A stretch of DNA of 64,000 bases from Mumia sp. Pv4-285 (GCF_041320275.1 NZ_CP162023.1:930001-994000), one strand, 5' to 3'. Shown: positions 43,652 through 52,819, numbered from the stretch's first letter. Numbers and translations: made by a program. The notes: a model not told the origin generated them from the sequence alone.

Positions 43652-44533
43652 GTGAAGCAGCCTCGCAGCAGCGACGAGCTCGTCGCGGACCTCGGCCAGG
43701 TCGGCTATCTCGCCGACGAGGGCCTCGGCACCATCGCGTACCTCGCGCTCGCGATGCAGCGTCCGCTCCTGCTCGAGGGTGAGCCCGGCACCGGCAAGAC
43801 CGCGCTCGCGGAGGCCCTCGCCGCCGCGTACGAGGTGCCGCTCATCCGTCTGCAGTGCTACGAGGGCATCGATGCCACGCAGGCGCTGTACGACTGGGAC
43901 TTCCCGCGCCAGATCCTGCACCTGCGGACGGTCGAGGCGACGGCGGACCCGGCCGAGGTCGATCCCGACGCGGTGGAGCAGTCGCTGTTCGACGAGCGCT
44001 TCCTGCTGGCGCGCCCGATCCTGCGCGCGTTGCGGGAGGCCCCCGCGGTGCTGCTCGTCGACGAGATCGACCGTGCCGACGACGAGTTCGAGGCGTTCCT
44101 TCTCGAGGTGCTCTCGACCAACCAGGTGACGATCCCCGAGCTCGGCACCGTGCGCGCAGCGGTCCCGCCGATCGTCGTGCTGACGTCCAACCGGACCCGC
44201 GAGCTCCACGACGCCCTCAAGCGGCGCTGCCTCTACCACTGGATCGAGCACCCAGGCATGGCCCGCGAGATCGAGATCGTCCGTACGCGGATGCCGGAGG
44301 TCTCGCAGCGTCTCGCCGAGCAGGTGGTCCAGGTCGTCCAGGACCTGCGCACCCGCGGCGACCTGCTCAAGCCGCCGGGTGTCGCGGAGACGCTCGACTG
44401 GACGACGGCGCTGGTCCGGCTGGAGCGTGACGAGCTCGACCTCGAGACCGCGGCGGCGACGATCGGGGCGGTCTGCAAGTACCGCGAGGACATCGACCGC
44501 GTCCGAGAGTCGCTCTCGTCGATGCTCGCCTGA
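43652..44533 (+). CDS. MoxR-type AAA+ ATPase (CoxD-like)
   Basis: The 293-residue ATPase has Walker A LLEGEPGTGKTALAEALA (about 39-56), Walker B AVLLVDEIDRAD, sensor 1 VLTSNRTRELHDALKRRCLYHWI and a C-terminal helical lid. In carboxydotrophs CoxD, with a VWA partner, is needed to assemble the Cu-Mo site. The adjacent VWA gene (4 nt away) and downstream Mo-hydroxylase subunits suggest a similar maturation role for this enzyme. Confidence 0.9.
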   Translation: MKQPRSSDELVADLGQVGYLADEGLGTIAYLALAMQRPLLLEGEPGTGKTALAEALAAAYEVPLIRLQCYEGIDATQALYDWDFPRQILHLRTVEATADPAEVDPDAVEQSLFDERFLLARPILRALREAPAVLLVDEIDRADDEFEAFLLEVLSTNQVTIPELGTVRAAVPPIVVLTSNRTRELHDALKRRCLYHWIEHPGMAREIEIVRTRMPEVSQRLAEQVVQVVQDLRTRGDLLKPPGVAETLDWTTALVRLERDELDLETAAATIGAVCKYREDIDRVRESLSSMLA

Positions 44534-44537
44534 CCCG

Positions 44538-45632
44538 ATGGCCGACGTCGCGATCTTCATCGGGTTCGCCAAGGCGCTGCGCGAGGCGGGCACCGGCGTG
44601 ACCGCGGACCGGACGCAGGCGTTCCTCGAGGCCGTGAGCGTCCTCGGTCCGGACCGGCGCAGCGACGTCTACTGGGCGGGTCGCGCCACGCTGTGCGCCG
44701 AGCCGGACGACGTGGTGACGTACGACAAGGTCTTCGCGGCGTGGTTCTCCCCGGAGGAGCCCCGGCTGCGGACGCGGACGCAGCCGTCCCCGCAGGTCGT
44801 GGTGCAGGCCGGCCTCGAGGACGCCGACGAGGGCGGCACCGGCTCCGGGGACGACCAGCAGGTGGCGATGGTGGCCAGCCGGACCGAGACGCTGCGGCAC
44901 CGCGACGTCGCCTCCCTGTCCGCATCCGAGCGTGCGGCGGTGGCGCGGATGTTCGACGGGCTCGACGTGAGCGTCCCGCTGCGCCGCAGCCCACGCCGTA
45001 CGCCGCACCGCCGAGGCGACCTCGACCCCACCCGCACCCTGCGCGACCAGCTCCGCCGCGCCGGCGAGCCAGGACCGCTGCGGTTCCGCGCCCCGCGTCG
45101 GCGGCCGCGGCGCGTCGTGCTGCTCGTCGACGTCTCCGGCTCGATGAGCGCGTACGCCGACAGCCTGCTGCGGCTCGCGCACCGCCTCGTCAGCGCGTCG
45201 CCGCGGCAGGTCGAGGTCTTCACGCTCGGCACGCGGCTGACCCGGGTGACGGCTGCGATGCGGCTGCGCGACGCCGAGGACGCGCTCACCGCGGCAGGCG
45301 CCGCCGTCCCCGACTGGTCGGGGGGCACCCGCCTGGGCGAGGTGCTGCGGGCCTTCGTCGACCGGTGGGGACAGCGGGGCATGGCTCGGGGAGCGGTCGT
45401 CGTCGTCGCGAGCGACGGATGGGAGCGCGGCGACCCCGTGCTGCTCGGTGAGCAGGTCCAGCGCCTGCAGCGCCTGGCGTACCGGGTGCTGTGGGCGAAC
45501 CCGCACCGCGGGCGCCCCGGCTACGCCCCCGTACAGGGTGGGATCGCCGCGGTGCACCCGCACCTCGACGCGCTCGTGGCCGGTCACTCGCTCGCAGCGT
45601 TCCAGGCACTCCTCGACGAGGTCGGTCGCTGA
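44538..45632 (+). CDS. VWA domain protein (CoxE-like)
   Basis: The 364-residue protein has a conserved N-terminal region (VAIFIGFAKALREAGTGVTADR) and a C-terminal von Willebrand A domain with MIDAS Asp198-Val-Ser200-Gly-Ser202 (LLVDVSGSMSAYADSLL), WSGGTRLGEVL and VVVASDGWERGDP. An Arg-rich stretch joins the parts. CoxE-type proteins act with MoxR ATPases in inserting metal into molybdenum hydroxylases. Its start lies 4 nt after the ATPase stop. Confidence 0.9.
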   Translation: MADVAIFIGFAKALREAGTGVTADRTQAFLEAVSVLGPDRRSDVYWAGRATLCAEPDDVVTYDKVFAAWFSPEEPRLRTRTQPSPQVVVQAGLEDADEGGTGSGDDQQVAMVASRTETLRHRDVASLSASERAAVARMFDGLDVSVPLRRSPRRTPHRRGDLDPTRTLRDQLRRAGEPGPLRFRAPRRRPRRVVLLVDVSGSMSAYADSLLRLAHRLVSASPRQVEVFTLGTRLTRVTAAMRLRDAEDALTAAGAAVPDWSGGTRLGEVLRAFVDRWGQRGMARGAVVVVASDGWERGDPVLLGEQVQRLQRLAYRVLWANPHRGRPGYAPVQGGIAAVHPHLDALVAGHSLAAFQALLDEVGR

Positions 45633-45647
45633 CTCCCCGCGGTGATC

Positions 45648-45733
45648 ACTTTCCGTTGGGCCCCACGGAGACGTGCTGCCCCACCGGAACGTTGCGGTGG
45701 GGCAGCGACTCTCCGTGGGGCCCAACGGAAAGT
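45648..45733. repeat. 86-nt perfect two-part hairpin element between VWA and XdhC genes
   Basis: Outer arms of 24 bp (45648-45671 and 45710-45733) are exact complements; inside, 12-bp arms (45675-45686 and 45695-45706, GCTGCCCCACCG and its complement) surround an 8-nt loop. A 3 x 3 internal loop separates the stems. The outer arm itself is nearly palindromic (TCCGTTGGGCCCCACGGA), so a cruciform is also possible. It could be a terminator, an mRNA-processing site or a dispersed repeat. No T-run follows. Confidence 0.85.
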
Positions 45734-45763
45734 CGAACCGCCCGGAGACCAGCGCCACCGACG

Positions 45764-45769
45764 TAGGCT
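45764..45769 (+). promoter_or_regulatory. -10 box TAGGCT, leaderless start of XdhC gene
   Basis: TANNNT box ending 7 nt before the ATG at 45777, about 30 nt after the hairpin element. Confidence 0.5.
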
Positions 45770-45776
45770 GGATTAC

Positions 45777-46910
45777 ATGCGCGACGTGCTCGACGAGCTG
45801 CTGGAGACGTGGAAGTCCGGAGAGACCGCCGGGGTCGCCACTGTGGTGCAGACCTTCCGGTCGGCGCCGCGACCGGCCGGCGCCTCGATGGTCGTCGCAC
45901 CGGACGCCAGCGCGTACGGCTCGGTGTCCGGCGGCTGCGTCGAGGGCGCGGTGTACGAGCTGGCGCAGGAGGTCGTCGGGTCGGGTGCCCCGACGCTCCA
46001 GCGGTACGGCGTGAGCGATGACGACGCGTTCGCGGTCGGACTCACCTGCGGCGGCATCCTCGACGTGTTCGTCGAGCCGGTGTCGCAGTCGACCTTCCCG
46101 GAGCTCGGTGAGGTCGCTGCCGACATCGAGTCCGGCCGACCGGTGGCCGTCGCCACGGTGATCGCGCACCCGGAGGCCGGCTGGCTCGGGCGCCGGATGG
46201 TGGTCCGTCCCGAGCAGGCCACCGGTTCGCTCGGCTCCGACCGTGCCGATGCCGCCGTCGCCGACGACGTCCGCGGACTCCTCGCTGCCGGACGCACCGC
46301 GACCCTGACGTACGGACCTGACGGTGAGCGCCGTGGCGAGGGCATGCGCGTGTTCGTCGCGTCGTACGCCCCGAAGCCACGCATGCTGGTCTTCGGCGCG
46401 ATCGACTTCGCCGCCGCGGTCGCGCGGCAGGGAGCGTTCCTCGGCTACCAGGTGACCGTGTGCGACGCCCGCCCCGTCTTCACGACGGCCGCGCGGTTCC
46501 CCGACGCGCACGAGGTCGTCGTCTCCTGGCCCCACAAGTACCTCGCCAAGCAGGTCGAGGCCGGCGCGATCGACGAGCGTACGGTCATCTGCGTCCTCAC
46601 CCACGACCCCAAGTTCGACGTGCCGCTGCTCGAGCTCGCGCTGCGGTTGGAGCCACCCCACCGGCCGGCGTTCGTCGGTGCCATGGGGTCGCGGCGCACC
46701 CACGACGACCGCCTCGCGCGGCTCCGCGATGCCGGGCTCGCCGAGGACGAGCTCGCACGGCTGTCGAGCCCGATCGGTCTCGACCTCGGAGCCCGTACGC
46801 CCGAGGAGACGGCGGTCTCGATCGCGGCGGAGATCATCGCCCTCCAGTGGGGCGGCCGCGGCGACCGGCTGACCGAGCGGGACGGTCGCATCCACCACGA
46901 GGTGGAGTGA
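45777..46910 (+). CDS. XdhC/CoxI family molybdenum hydroxylase maturation factor
   Basis: The 377-residue protein has an N-terminal XdhC/CoxI domain (VATVVQTFRSAPRPAGASMVV and VSGGCVEGAVYELA, with the conserved Cys) and a C-terminal Rossmann domain (MLVFGAIDFAAAVARQGAFLGYQVTVCDARPVF, read in parts; VICVLTHDPKFDVPLLE; PAFVGAMGSRRTHDDRL). XdhC binds the molybdenum cofactor and helps add the terminal sulfur. It precedes the structural subunit genes, separated by a second hairpin. Confidence 0.92.
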   Translation: MRDVLDELLETWKSGETAGVATVVQTFRSAPRPAGASMVVAPDASAYGSVSGGCVEGAVYELAQEVVGSGAPTLQRYGVSDDDAFAVGLTCGGILDVFVEPVSQSTFPELGEVAADIESGRPVAVATVIAHPEAGWLGRRMVVRPEQATGSLGSDRADAAVADDVRGLLAAGRTATLTYGPDGERRGEGMRVFVASYAPKPRMLVFGAIDFAAAVARQGAFLGYQVTVCDARPVFTTAARFPDAHEVVVSWPHKYLAKQVEAGAIDERTVICVLTHDPKFDVPLLELALRLEPPHRPAFVGAMGSRRTHDDRLARLRDAGLAEDELARLSSPIGLDLGARTPEETAVSIAAEIIALQWGGRGDRLTERDGRIHHEVE

Positions 46911-46934
46911 CCAGCCCTCCGCATTTCCGGTGCG

Positions 46935-47028
46935 CGGCGTTTGAGGTGTTCACACCTCAGATTTCCCGATCCCACCTCATGTGGGAGGTGCGATCGCGGT
47001 ACTTGGGGTGTGGACACCTCAAACGCCG
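46935..47028. repeat. Two-part hairpin element upstream of the Mo-hydroxylase subunits
   Basis: Outer arms (46935-46962 and about 47002-47028) pair as CGGCGTTTGAGGTGT against its complement, and continue with G-T pairs and few mismatches. Inner arms GATC-C-CACCT and AGGTG-C-GATC pair around CATGTGGG. The two G-T pairs keep the RNA fold intact, which suggests function at RNA level. It shares the stem-within-stem design of the element at 45648 but not its sequence. Confidence 0.75.
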
Positions 47029-47072
47029 ATGAGCGGGGTGCCTCGAGACGGCACCAGTCTTTGCGATCGCGT

Positions 47073-47088
47073 TGTGATCCACGTCACT
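47073..47088. promoter_or_regulatory. CRP/GlxR-like site TGTGA-N6-TCACT
   Basis: TGTGATCCACGTCACT matches the TGTGA-N6-TCACA consensus of CRP-family regulators (GlxR, Cmr) in 9 of 10 fixed positions. It lies 67 nt before the ATG of the Fe-S subunit, upstream of the structural operon. Confidence 0.65.
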
Positions 47089-47154
47089 CGGGTGTAGGAA
47101 AGGCTTCAACCAGTCGGGCGCCTGCCCTCGCCGAGCGGAGTGGAGTCCAGTCCA

Positions 47155-47667
47155 ATGGCAAAGAAGCCGATCAGTCTCACCGTCGACGGGGTGCGGTACG
47201 CCGACGACGTCGAACCGCGAACTCTTCTCGTCCAGTACCTCCGCGAGCAGCTCGGCAAGACCGGGACCCTCGTGGGCTGCGACACCACCAACTGCGGCGC
47301 CTGCACGGTGCACCTCGACGGGCGCAGCATCAAGTCCTGCACGATGTTCGCCGTCCAGGCAGACGGCCACGAGGTGACCACCATCGAGGGCATCGCTGCC
47401 GCTGACGGCACGCTGCACCCGATGCAGCAGGCGTTCCACGAGTGCCACGCCCTCCAGTGCGGCTTCTGCACGCCAGGCATGATCATGCAGTCCATCGACC
47501 TCGCCAACGAGCACCCGGAGCCCGACGAGGCGACCGTGCGCGAGAACCTCGAGGGCAACCTGTGCCGGTGCACCGGTTACCAGAACATCGTCAAGGCGGT
47601 CCAGGCCGGCGCGAAGGAGATGGGCGGCGCAGCGGCGCCGGCCTCCACCGAGGCAGGTGTGGCATGA
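47155..47667 (+). CDS. Molybdenum hydroxylase, 2Fe-2S subunit (CoxS-like)
   Basis: The 170-residue protein has two [2Fe-2S] clusters: plant-ferredoxin type with Cys42, Cys47, Cys50 and Cys62 ([13 protein letters not shown] ... SC), and the C-terminal type with Cys102, Cys105, Cys137 and Cys139 (QCGFCTPG and NLCRCTGY). It carries electrons from the Mo site to the FAD subunit. The start ([12 protein letters not shown]) was placed at the ATG after GGAG, 10 nt upstream. Stop overlaps the large-subunit start (ATGA). Confidence 0.95.
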   Translation: MAKKPISLTVDGVRYADDVEPRTLLVQYLREQLGKTGTLVGCDTTNCGACTVHLDGRSIKSCTMFAVQADGHEVTTIEGIAAADGTLHPMQQAFHECHALQCGFCTPGMIMQSIDLANEHPEPDEATVRENLEGNLCRCTGYQNIVKAVQAGAKEMGGAAAPASTEAGVA

Positions 47668-50144
47668 CGGTCACCGAGATCGGCGCGCCGCGACGCCGCA
47701 AGGAGGACCAGCGCCTGATCACCGGGCGCTCGCGCTACACCGACAACATGGTGCTGCCGGGGATGCTGCACCTCGCGATGGTGCGCAGTCCCTTCGCGCA
47801 CGCCCGCATCACCAACATCGACTCGAGCGAGGCGAGCGCCGCGTCGGGCGTGGTTTCCGTGATCACCGGTGCCGACGTCGCCGACATCCAGGGCAGCCTC
47901 CCGAACGCGTGGCCGATCACCCCGGACCAGAAGGCGCCGCCGCACCCGGCCATCGCCGTCGACCGGGTGGCGTTCGCGGGCGAGGTCGTCGCCGTGGTGG
48001 TCGCACGCTCCAAGAAGGAGGCGCAGGACGCCGCCGACCTGGTCGACGTCGACTACGACGAGCTCCCGGTGCTCCTCGACCTCGAGGACGCCGAGAAGGA
48101 CACCGTCCTCGCGCACCCCGACCTCGGCACGAACAGGTCCGCGCTCTGGGTCTTCGACTCCGGCGAGGCCGGCACCGGCGGTGACGTCGAGCGGGCGCTC
48201 GCGCACGCCGACGCCGCCGACGACGAGATCCGGGTCGACCGGACCTACTACCAGCAGCGGCTCATCCCGGCTTTCATGGAACCGCGGTCCACGGTGGTGG
48301 ACCCGACCAGCGAGCAGATCACGATGTGGTCGGCGACCCAGGTCCCGCACATCCTGCGGCTCATGCTGGCGCTGACCCTCGGCATCCCCGAGTCGAAGGT
48401 GCGGGTGATCGCGCCCGACGTCGGTGGCGGTTTCGGCGGCAAGCTCCAGGTGACGCCCGAAGAGGTCATCACGATGCTCGCCGCACGGCGTACGGGCAAG
48501 CCCTGCAAGTACACGGAGACCCGCTCGGAGTCCCTGGTCGCGGCCCACCACGGGCGAGCGCAGGTGCAGCGCCTCAGCCTCTCCGCGACCCGCGACGGCG
48601 TCGTGACGGGCCTCAAGGTCGCGCTCCTCGCCGACATGGGCGCCTACCTCGGTCTGGTCACGTCGGGCGTGCCGATCCTGGGAGCGTTCATGTTCCCGGC
48701 GATCTACAAGATCCCGGCCTACCGGTTCGAGTGTACGAACCTGTTCACCAACAAGGTCTGGACCGACGCCTACCGAGGTGCCGGACGTCCCGAGGCGACG
48801 TTCGCGATCGAGCGGCTGATGGACGATCTGGCGGCCGAGCTCGACATGGACCCGATCGAGCTTCGCCGCAAGAACTGGATCACGCACGAGGAGTTCCCGT
48901 TCACGACCGTGTGCGGGCTCGAGTACGACTCCGGCAACTACGAGGCAGCGACCGCTCGGGCGCTCGAGCTGTTCGGGTACGACGAGCTGCGCGCCGAGCA
49001 GAAGCGGCGCAGGGACGAGGGCGACCCCGTCCAGCTCGGCATCGGTGTCTCCACGTTCACCGAGATGTGTGGTCTTGCGCCGTCACGCGTGCTCGGCTCC
49101 CTCGACTACGGCGCGGGCGGCTGGGAGTACGCCCAGGTGCGGATGCTGCCGACCGGCAACGTCGAGGTCGTCACCGGCGTGAGTGCGCACGGCCAGGGCC
49201 ACGAGACGGCGTGGAGCCAGATCGTCGCCGACCGGCTCGGCGTGCCGTTCGAGAACGTCGAGGTGCTCCACGGTGACACCGCGATCGCGCAGAAGGGCCT
49301 CGACACGTACGGCTCCCGTTCGCTCGCCGTCGGCGGCATGGCGGTCGTCGCTGCGGCCGACAAGGTGATCGCGAAGGCGAAGGTCATCGCCGCGCACCTG
49401 CTCGAGGCTGCCGAGGACGACCTCGAGTTCGCCGACGGCACGTTCACGGTCCGCGGCACCGACCAGGGCGTCGGCCTCGGGGAGGTCTCGCTGGCAACGT
49501 TCGCCGCGCACAACCTGCCCGACGGGGTCGAGCCGAGCCTGGACTCCGACGCGACGTTCGACCCGGAGAACTTCTCGTTCCCCCATGGCACGCACCTCGC
49601 CGCGATGGAGGTCGACACCGAGACGGGGCAGGTGACGCTGCGCAAGTACGTGTGCGTCGACGACATCGGCAACGTCGTCAACCCGCTCATCGTGGAGGGC
49701 CAGGTCCACGGCGGTCTGGCCCAGGGCATCGCGCAGGCGCTCTTCGAGGAGGCGGTCCACGACGACGCCGGGACGCTCGTGACCGGTTCCTTCGTCGACT
49801 ACCTCGTGCCGAGCGCGGCCGACCTGCCGGCGTTCGTCACCGACCGCACCGAGACGGCGTCCACGACCAACGCGCTCGGCGTGAAGGGAGTGGGGGAGGC
49901 CGGGACCATCGCGTCGACGCCCGCGATCGTCAACGGGGTGATCGACGCCGTGCGACATCTCGGAGTCGATGACATCCTCATGCCATGCTCTCCCAGCCGA
50001 GTCTGGGCAGCGCTGCAGGGAGCGGACAAGGGCCGGGGGGCCGAAGCCGCCGCACCGACGGTGAACAGCCCCGAGGTCGCCGAACGCGACGTCGCGTCGA
50101 CGGGCGCGGTCCAGACAGGGACGGACGAGGGGACAGCACAGTGA
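47664..50144 (+). CDS. Molybdenum hydroxylase large subunit, form II CoxL-like
   Basis: The 826-residue protein binds molybdopterin cytosine dinucleotide. Conserved are [39 protein letters not shown] and the catalytic-base Glu745 in [10 protein letters not shown]. The active-site loop is Ala369-Tyr-Arg-Gly-Ala-Gly-Arg375, the form II type, not the AYRCSFR loop of true aerobic CO dehydrogenases, which carries the copper-binding Cys. So CO oxidation is unlikely; purine, aldehyde or N-heterocycle hydroxylation is more probable. A Pro/Ala/Thr-rich tail ends the chain. Confidence 0.93.
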   Translation: MTVTEIGAPRRRKEDQRLITGRSRYTDNMVLPGMLHLAMVRSPFAHARITNIDSSEASAASGVVSVITGADVADIQGSLPNAWPITPDQKAPPHPAIAVDRVAFAGEVVAVVVARSKKEAQDAADLVDVDYDELPVLLDLEDAEKDTVLAHPDLGTNRSALWVFDSGEAGTGGDVERALAHADAADDEIRVDRTYYQQRLIPAFMEPRSTVVDPTSEQITMWSATQVPHILRLMLALTLGIPESKVRVIAPDVGGGFGGKLQVTPEEVITMLAARRTGKPCKYTETRSESLVAAHHGRAQVQRLSLSATRDGVVTGLKVALLADMGAYLGLVTSGVPILGAFMFPAIYKIPAYRFECTNLFTNKVWTDAYRGAGRPEATFAIERLMDDLAAELDMDPIELRRKNWITHEEFPFTTVCGLEYDSGNYEAATARALELFGYDELRAEQKRRRDEGDPVQLGIGVSTFTEMCGLAPSRVLGSLDYGAGGWEYAQVRMLPTGNVEVVTGVSAHGQGHETAWSQIVADRLGVPFENVEVLHGDTAIAQKGLDTYGSRSLAVGGMAVVAAADKVIAKAKVIAAHLLEAAEDDLEFADGTFTVRGTDQGVGLGEVSLATFAAHNLPDGVEPSLDSDATFDPENFSFPHGTHLAAMEVDTETGQVTLRKYVCVDDIGNVVNPLIVEGQVHGGLAQGIAQALFEEAVHDDAGTLVTGSFVDYLVPSAADLPAFVTDRTETASTTNALGVKGVGEAGTIASTPAIVNGVIDAVRHLGVDDILMPCSPSRVWAALQGADKGRGAEAAAPTVNSPEVAERDVASTGAVQTGTDEGTAQ

Positions 50145-50995
50145 TTCCGACAGCGTTCGAGTACGAGTCTCCGGGCACGGTGGAGGACGCCGTACGCCTG
50201 CTGGCCGAGGGCGGCGACGACGTGAAGGTCCTCGCCGGCGGGCAGAGCCTGATCCCGGTCCTCAAGCTCCGTCTCGCCGGGCCCGAGCTCATCGTCGACC
50301 TCGGTCGCATCGACGGGCTGCGTGGCATCCGCGAGGAGGGCGACGAGCTCGTCATCGGGTCCATGACCCCGCACCACGACGTCGCGACGAGCGGACTCGT
50401 CCGTGACCACGCCGCTCTGCTGGCCGAGGCTGCCGGCACCGTGGCCGATCCTCAGGTGCGCCATCGCGGCACGTTCGGCGGGGCGCTCGTCCACGCGGAT
50501 CCCGCCGGCGACCTGCCGGCGCCGGCTCTCGCGCTGGGTGCGAGCTTCGAGATCACAGGCCCGTCGGGCGCACGGACGGTGGCCGCGGACGACTTCTTCG
50601 TCGACCTGTTCACCACCGCTGTCGGCGAGGACGAGATCCTCACCGCCGTGCGGATCCCGAAGCGCACCGGGTGGGGAGCCGCATACGAGAAGTTCGTGCG
50701 CGTCTCCCAGCAGTGGTCGATCGTCGGTGTCGCGGCGACCCTCCGTGTCGAGGGCGGCACGATCGCGGAGGCGCGGCTGGGGCTGACCAACATGGGTTCG
50801 ACACCGGTACGCCCGACCGCCGTGGAGCAGGCCCTGATCGGTGTCGCGCCGGTGAAGGACGCCGTCGAGGCCGCGGTGGCCGGCGTTTCCGACGGTACGA
50901 CTCCGCCCGACGACCTCAACGGCTCTGCGGACTACCGCCGGCACCTTGCCCGCGTCCTCACGCAGCGTGCCGTGGTGCGGGGGGCGACCGCCTGA
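50141..50995 (+). CDS. Molybdenum hydroxylase, FAD subunit (CoxM-like)
   Basis: The 284-residue protein has the FAD-binding motifs of the CO-dehydrogenase medium subunit: VLAGGQSLIPVLKLRLAGP (about 29-47) and RGTFGGALVHADPAGDLPA (about 105-123). A C-terminal domain includes LTNMGSTPVRPTAVE. It accepts electrons from the Fe-S subunit and passes them to the quinone or cytochrome pool. The GTG overlaps the large-subunit stop (GTGA) and its stop overlaps the next start (TGATG). Confidence 0.94.
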   Translation: MIPTAFEYESPGTVEDAVRLLAEGGDDVKVLAGGQSLIPVLKLRLAGPELIVDLGRIDGLRGIREEGDELVIGSMTPHHDVATSGLVRDHAALLAEAAGTVADPQVRHRGTFGGALVHADPAGDLPAPALALGASFEITGPSGARTVAADDFFVDLFTTAVGEDEILTAVRIPKRTGWGAAYEKFVRVSQQWSIVGVAATLRVEGGTIAEARLGLTNMGSTPVRPTAVEQALIGVAPVKDAVEAAVAGVSDGTTPPDDLNGSADYRRHLARVLTQRAVVRGATA

Positions 50996-51771
50996 TGGAG
51001 CTCACGCACACCTTCACCGTCCCCGCACCGATCGAGACGACCTGGGCCGCGTTCAACGACCTCGAGTCCATCGCCCCCTGCATGCCCGGGGCGACGGTGG
51101 AGGTGGTCGACGAGAACGACTTCACAGGCACGATCAAGATCAAGCTCGGGCCGATCTCACTGATCTACGGCGGGTCGGGGACGTACGTCGAGCGTGACGA
51201 GGCCCAGCGTCGGGTCGTGATCGATGCGCGGGGCAAGGACAAGCGAGGACAGGGCACGGCGGGGGCGAAGGTGACCGCACGGCTCTTCCCGGAAGCAGAC
51301 GGCACGCGGGTCGAGGTGCAGACCGATCTCGCGATCACCGGGAAGCCCGCGCAGTTCGGTCGCGGGGTGATGCAGGACGTCAGCGACAAGCTGTTGTCGC
51401 AGTTCGTCGGCTGCATCAGCGACCGTCTGACCACTCCTGCTCCCGCGGTCGAGCCGTCTCCGGCGGTCGAGCCGTCTCCGGCGGTCGAGCCGTCTCCGGC
51501 GGTCGAGCCGGCCGGCGGGCGTCACTCCGCCCCGGTGCGCGAGGCTGAGTCCGGCGACGTCGCGCAGCCTGCTGCGGCTCCGGTCGCCGCACCCGCTCCC
51601 GCGCCGATCGGAGGGCCGTCCGGCGACACGCTCGCGACGGAGGCTGCAGAGCTCGACCTGGGTGCGACCGTGGTGCCCGTGCTCGCACGCCGGTACGCCC
51701 CGCGCATGCTCGTCGGTCTCCTGGTGGCGTTCGTCCTGTGGCGGCTGGTGAGGAGCCGGCGCAGATCCTGA
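50995..51771 (+). CDS. CoxG-like SRPBCC protein with C-terminal membrane anchor
   Basis: The 258-residue protein has residues 1-145 as a CoxG/START-fold domain (MELTHTFTVPAPIETTWAAF, PGATVEVVDENDFTGTIKIKLGPI, GRGVMQDVSDKLLSQF). It then has a repetitive VEPSPA linker (about 151-172), a Pro/Ala stretch and one membrane helix (MLVGLLVAFVLWRLVRS) at the C-terminus. CoxG recruits CO dehydrogenase to the membrane in carboxydotrophs; the anchor here fits a role in tethering the hydroxylase to the respiratory chain. It is coupled to the FAD subunit gene. Confidence 0.9.
   Translation: MELTHTFTVPAPIETTWAAFNDLESIAPCMPGATVEVVDENDFTGTIKIKLGPISLIYGGSGTYVERDEAQRRVVIDARGKDKRGQGTAGAKVTARLFPEADGTRVEVQTDLAITGKPAQFGRGVMQDVSDKLLSQFVGCISDRLTTPAPAVEPSPAVEPSPAVEPSPAVEPAGGRHSAPVREAESGDVAQPAAAPVAAPAPAPIGGPSGDTLATEAAELDLGATVVPVLARRYAPRMLVGLLVAFVLWRLVRSRRRS
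51445..51510 (+). repeat. 18-bp tandem repeat in the coxG-like linker
   Basis: Three exact copies of an 18-bp unit (GCGGTCGAGCCGTCTCCG) and a 12-bp partial copy encode VEPSPA repeats in the linker before the membrane anchor. Copy number may vary by slippage without breaking the frame. Confidence 0.85.
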
Positions 51772-51790
51772 CGTGGGCGAGCCGCTCGGG

Positions 51791-52147
51791 TCAACCCGTC
51801 TGCTGGGGCGCGCGCAGGGCGCCCAGCCGTGCGACCTCGAGCCCGGACTCGGTGCAGACCCAGTGAGGGTCGTCGCCGAGCTCCGGCTCCACGCCGAGGG
51901 AGTGCTCAGCGACCTCGTCGCACGCGCCGCAGCGGGGCCAGCGACTCCCGGCATCGAGGAGGGCGTCCTGCACGTCCTGGGCGACGAGCCCGACGACGTA
52001 CGGCGCTCCGTCCGGCCACTGGGAGACCCACCAGCCGCGCTGGCTGAGCGCCGCCTCGAGTGCTGACACGGCGGCGGCGTCGGCCATACGGCACGCGTCG
52101 AGGTCGTGCAGGACCCGCGCACGGGCCTCGAGGAGGTACTCGGTCAC
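51791..52147 (-). CDS. Hypothetical protein with a Cys-x-x-Cys motif
   Basis: I do not recognise this 118-residue protein. The N-terminus is helical (VTEYLLEARARVLHDLDACRMADAAAVSALEAAL). A middle part (GWWVSQWPDGAPYVVGLVAQDVQDALLDA) is followed by WPRCGACDEVAEHSLGVEPE and HWVCTESGLEVARLG, a possible zinc knuckle. GGAGG lies just before the GTG at 52147. It ends 20 nt from the convergent coxG gene. Confidence 0.55.
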   Translation of the reverse strand: MTEYLLEARARVLHDLDACRMADAAAVSALEAALSQRGWWVSQWPDGAPYVVGLVAQDVQDALLDAGSRWPRCGACDEVAEHSLGVEPELGDDPHWVCTESGLEVARLGALRAPQQTG

Positions 52148-52177
52148 GGCCTCCAGACTAGGCGTGCGGGGCAACCC

Positions 52178-52750
52178 CTACACCGCGACGGGGCGACCGA
52201 GGCGCGTCAGCTCACGGGCCAGGTTCTCCCGGGCCTGGTCCTCCCAGAGCTCACGGGCCGCCGCAGTCGCGAACAGCTCGGAACGTGCCTGGTAGCGGGC
52301 GAGGACGCGGGAACGCAGCCGCCTGTACTCGGCGTCGGGGACGTGCAGGTTCTCGACCCGGATGGCATGGGCGTACCGGTCGTAGCGCTCCGTGTCGGCG
52401 CCGAGGATGCTCAGATCGGCGTCGCACAGCACCGCGCTCTCGACATCGCCCGTGGCCGCGACGTGGTCGGTGGTCGCCATGACGACCTGGGCGATGCGGT
52501 CTCCCTCGCCCGGCCCCAGCCAACGCTGCGCCAGCGTCGCCGAGCGTTCGACGTTGTCGGCACGGTGGACGTCGTACACGGCGTCGTGGAACCACGCGGC
52601 CGTGTTCACGGTGTCGATGTCGAACGCCATCCCGGAGGACGCGAGGAGGTCCACGGCGCGGACGACCTCTGCCAGGTGGTCCGTGTCGTGATGCTCACGG
52701 TGTGGTTCGGACCAGCGCTTCGCCAGCTCGAGCCGTATGCGGGGGTGCAC
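52178..52750 (-). CDS. HD domain metal-dependent phosphohydrolase
   Basis: The 190-residue protein has the HD-type pattern: EHHDTDHLAEVVRAVDLL, then the doublet WFHDAVYDVHRADNVERSA, VVMATTDHVAATGD and CDADLSILG with the last Asp. Such small enzymes hydrolyse nucleotides or act as signalling phosphohydrolases. The GTG at 52750 was chosen; a TTG 9 nt upstream is less likely. The stop is 30 nt from the start of the next gene on the same strand. Confidence 0.82.
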   Translation of the reverse strand: MHPRIRLELAKRWSEPHREHHDTDHLAEVVRAVDLLASSGMAFDIDTVNTAAWFHDAVYDVHRADNVERSATLAQRWLGPGEGDRIAQVVMATTDHVAATGDVESAVLCDADLSILGADTERYDRYAHAIRVENLHVPDAEYRRLRSRVLARYQARSELFATAAARELWEDQARENLARELTRLGRPVAV

Positions 52751-52819
52751 CTGATCCAATCTACGGCCCGAACCCGATCGCTGCCGGTGACCGGTCCACC
52801 GCGGACACCCTCGCGGCCC

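Noticed and set aside
45648-45733. Hairpin as tRNA or other structured RNA gene
   Set aside because: No cloverleaf or TTCGA arm; it is a simple two-part stem.
43652-46898. 843-codon minus-strand frame across the MoxR/VWA/XdhC genes
   Set aside because: It reads through the hairpin and three real genes and shows no family features.
47155-51771. Reading the locus as an aerobic CO dehydrogenase
   Set aside because: The large subunit has AYRGAGR, not AYRCSFR, so the copper-binding Cys of true CO dehydrogenase is missing.
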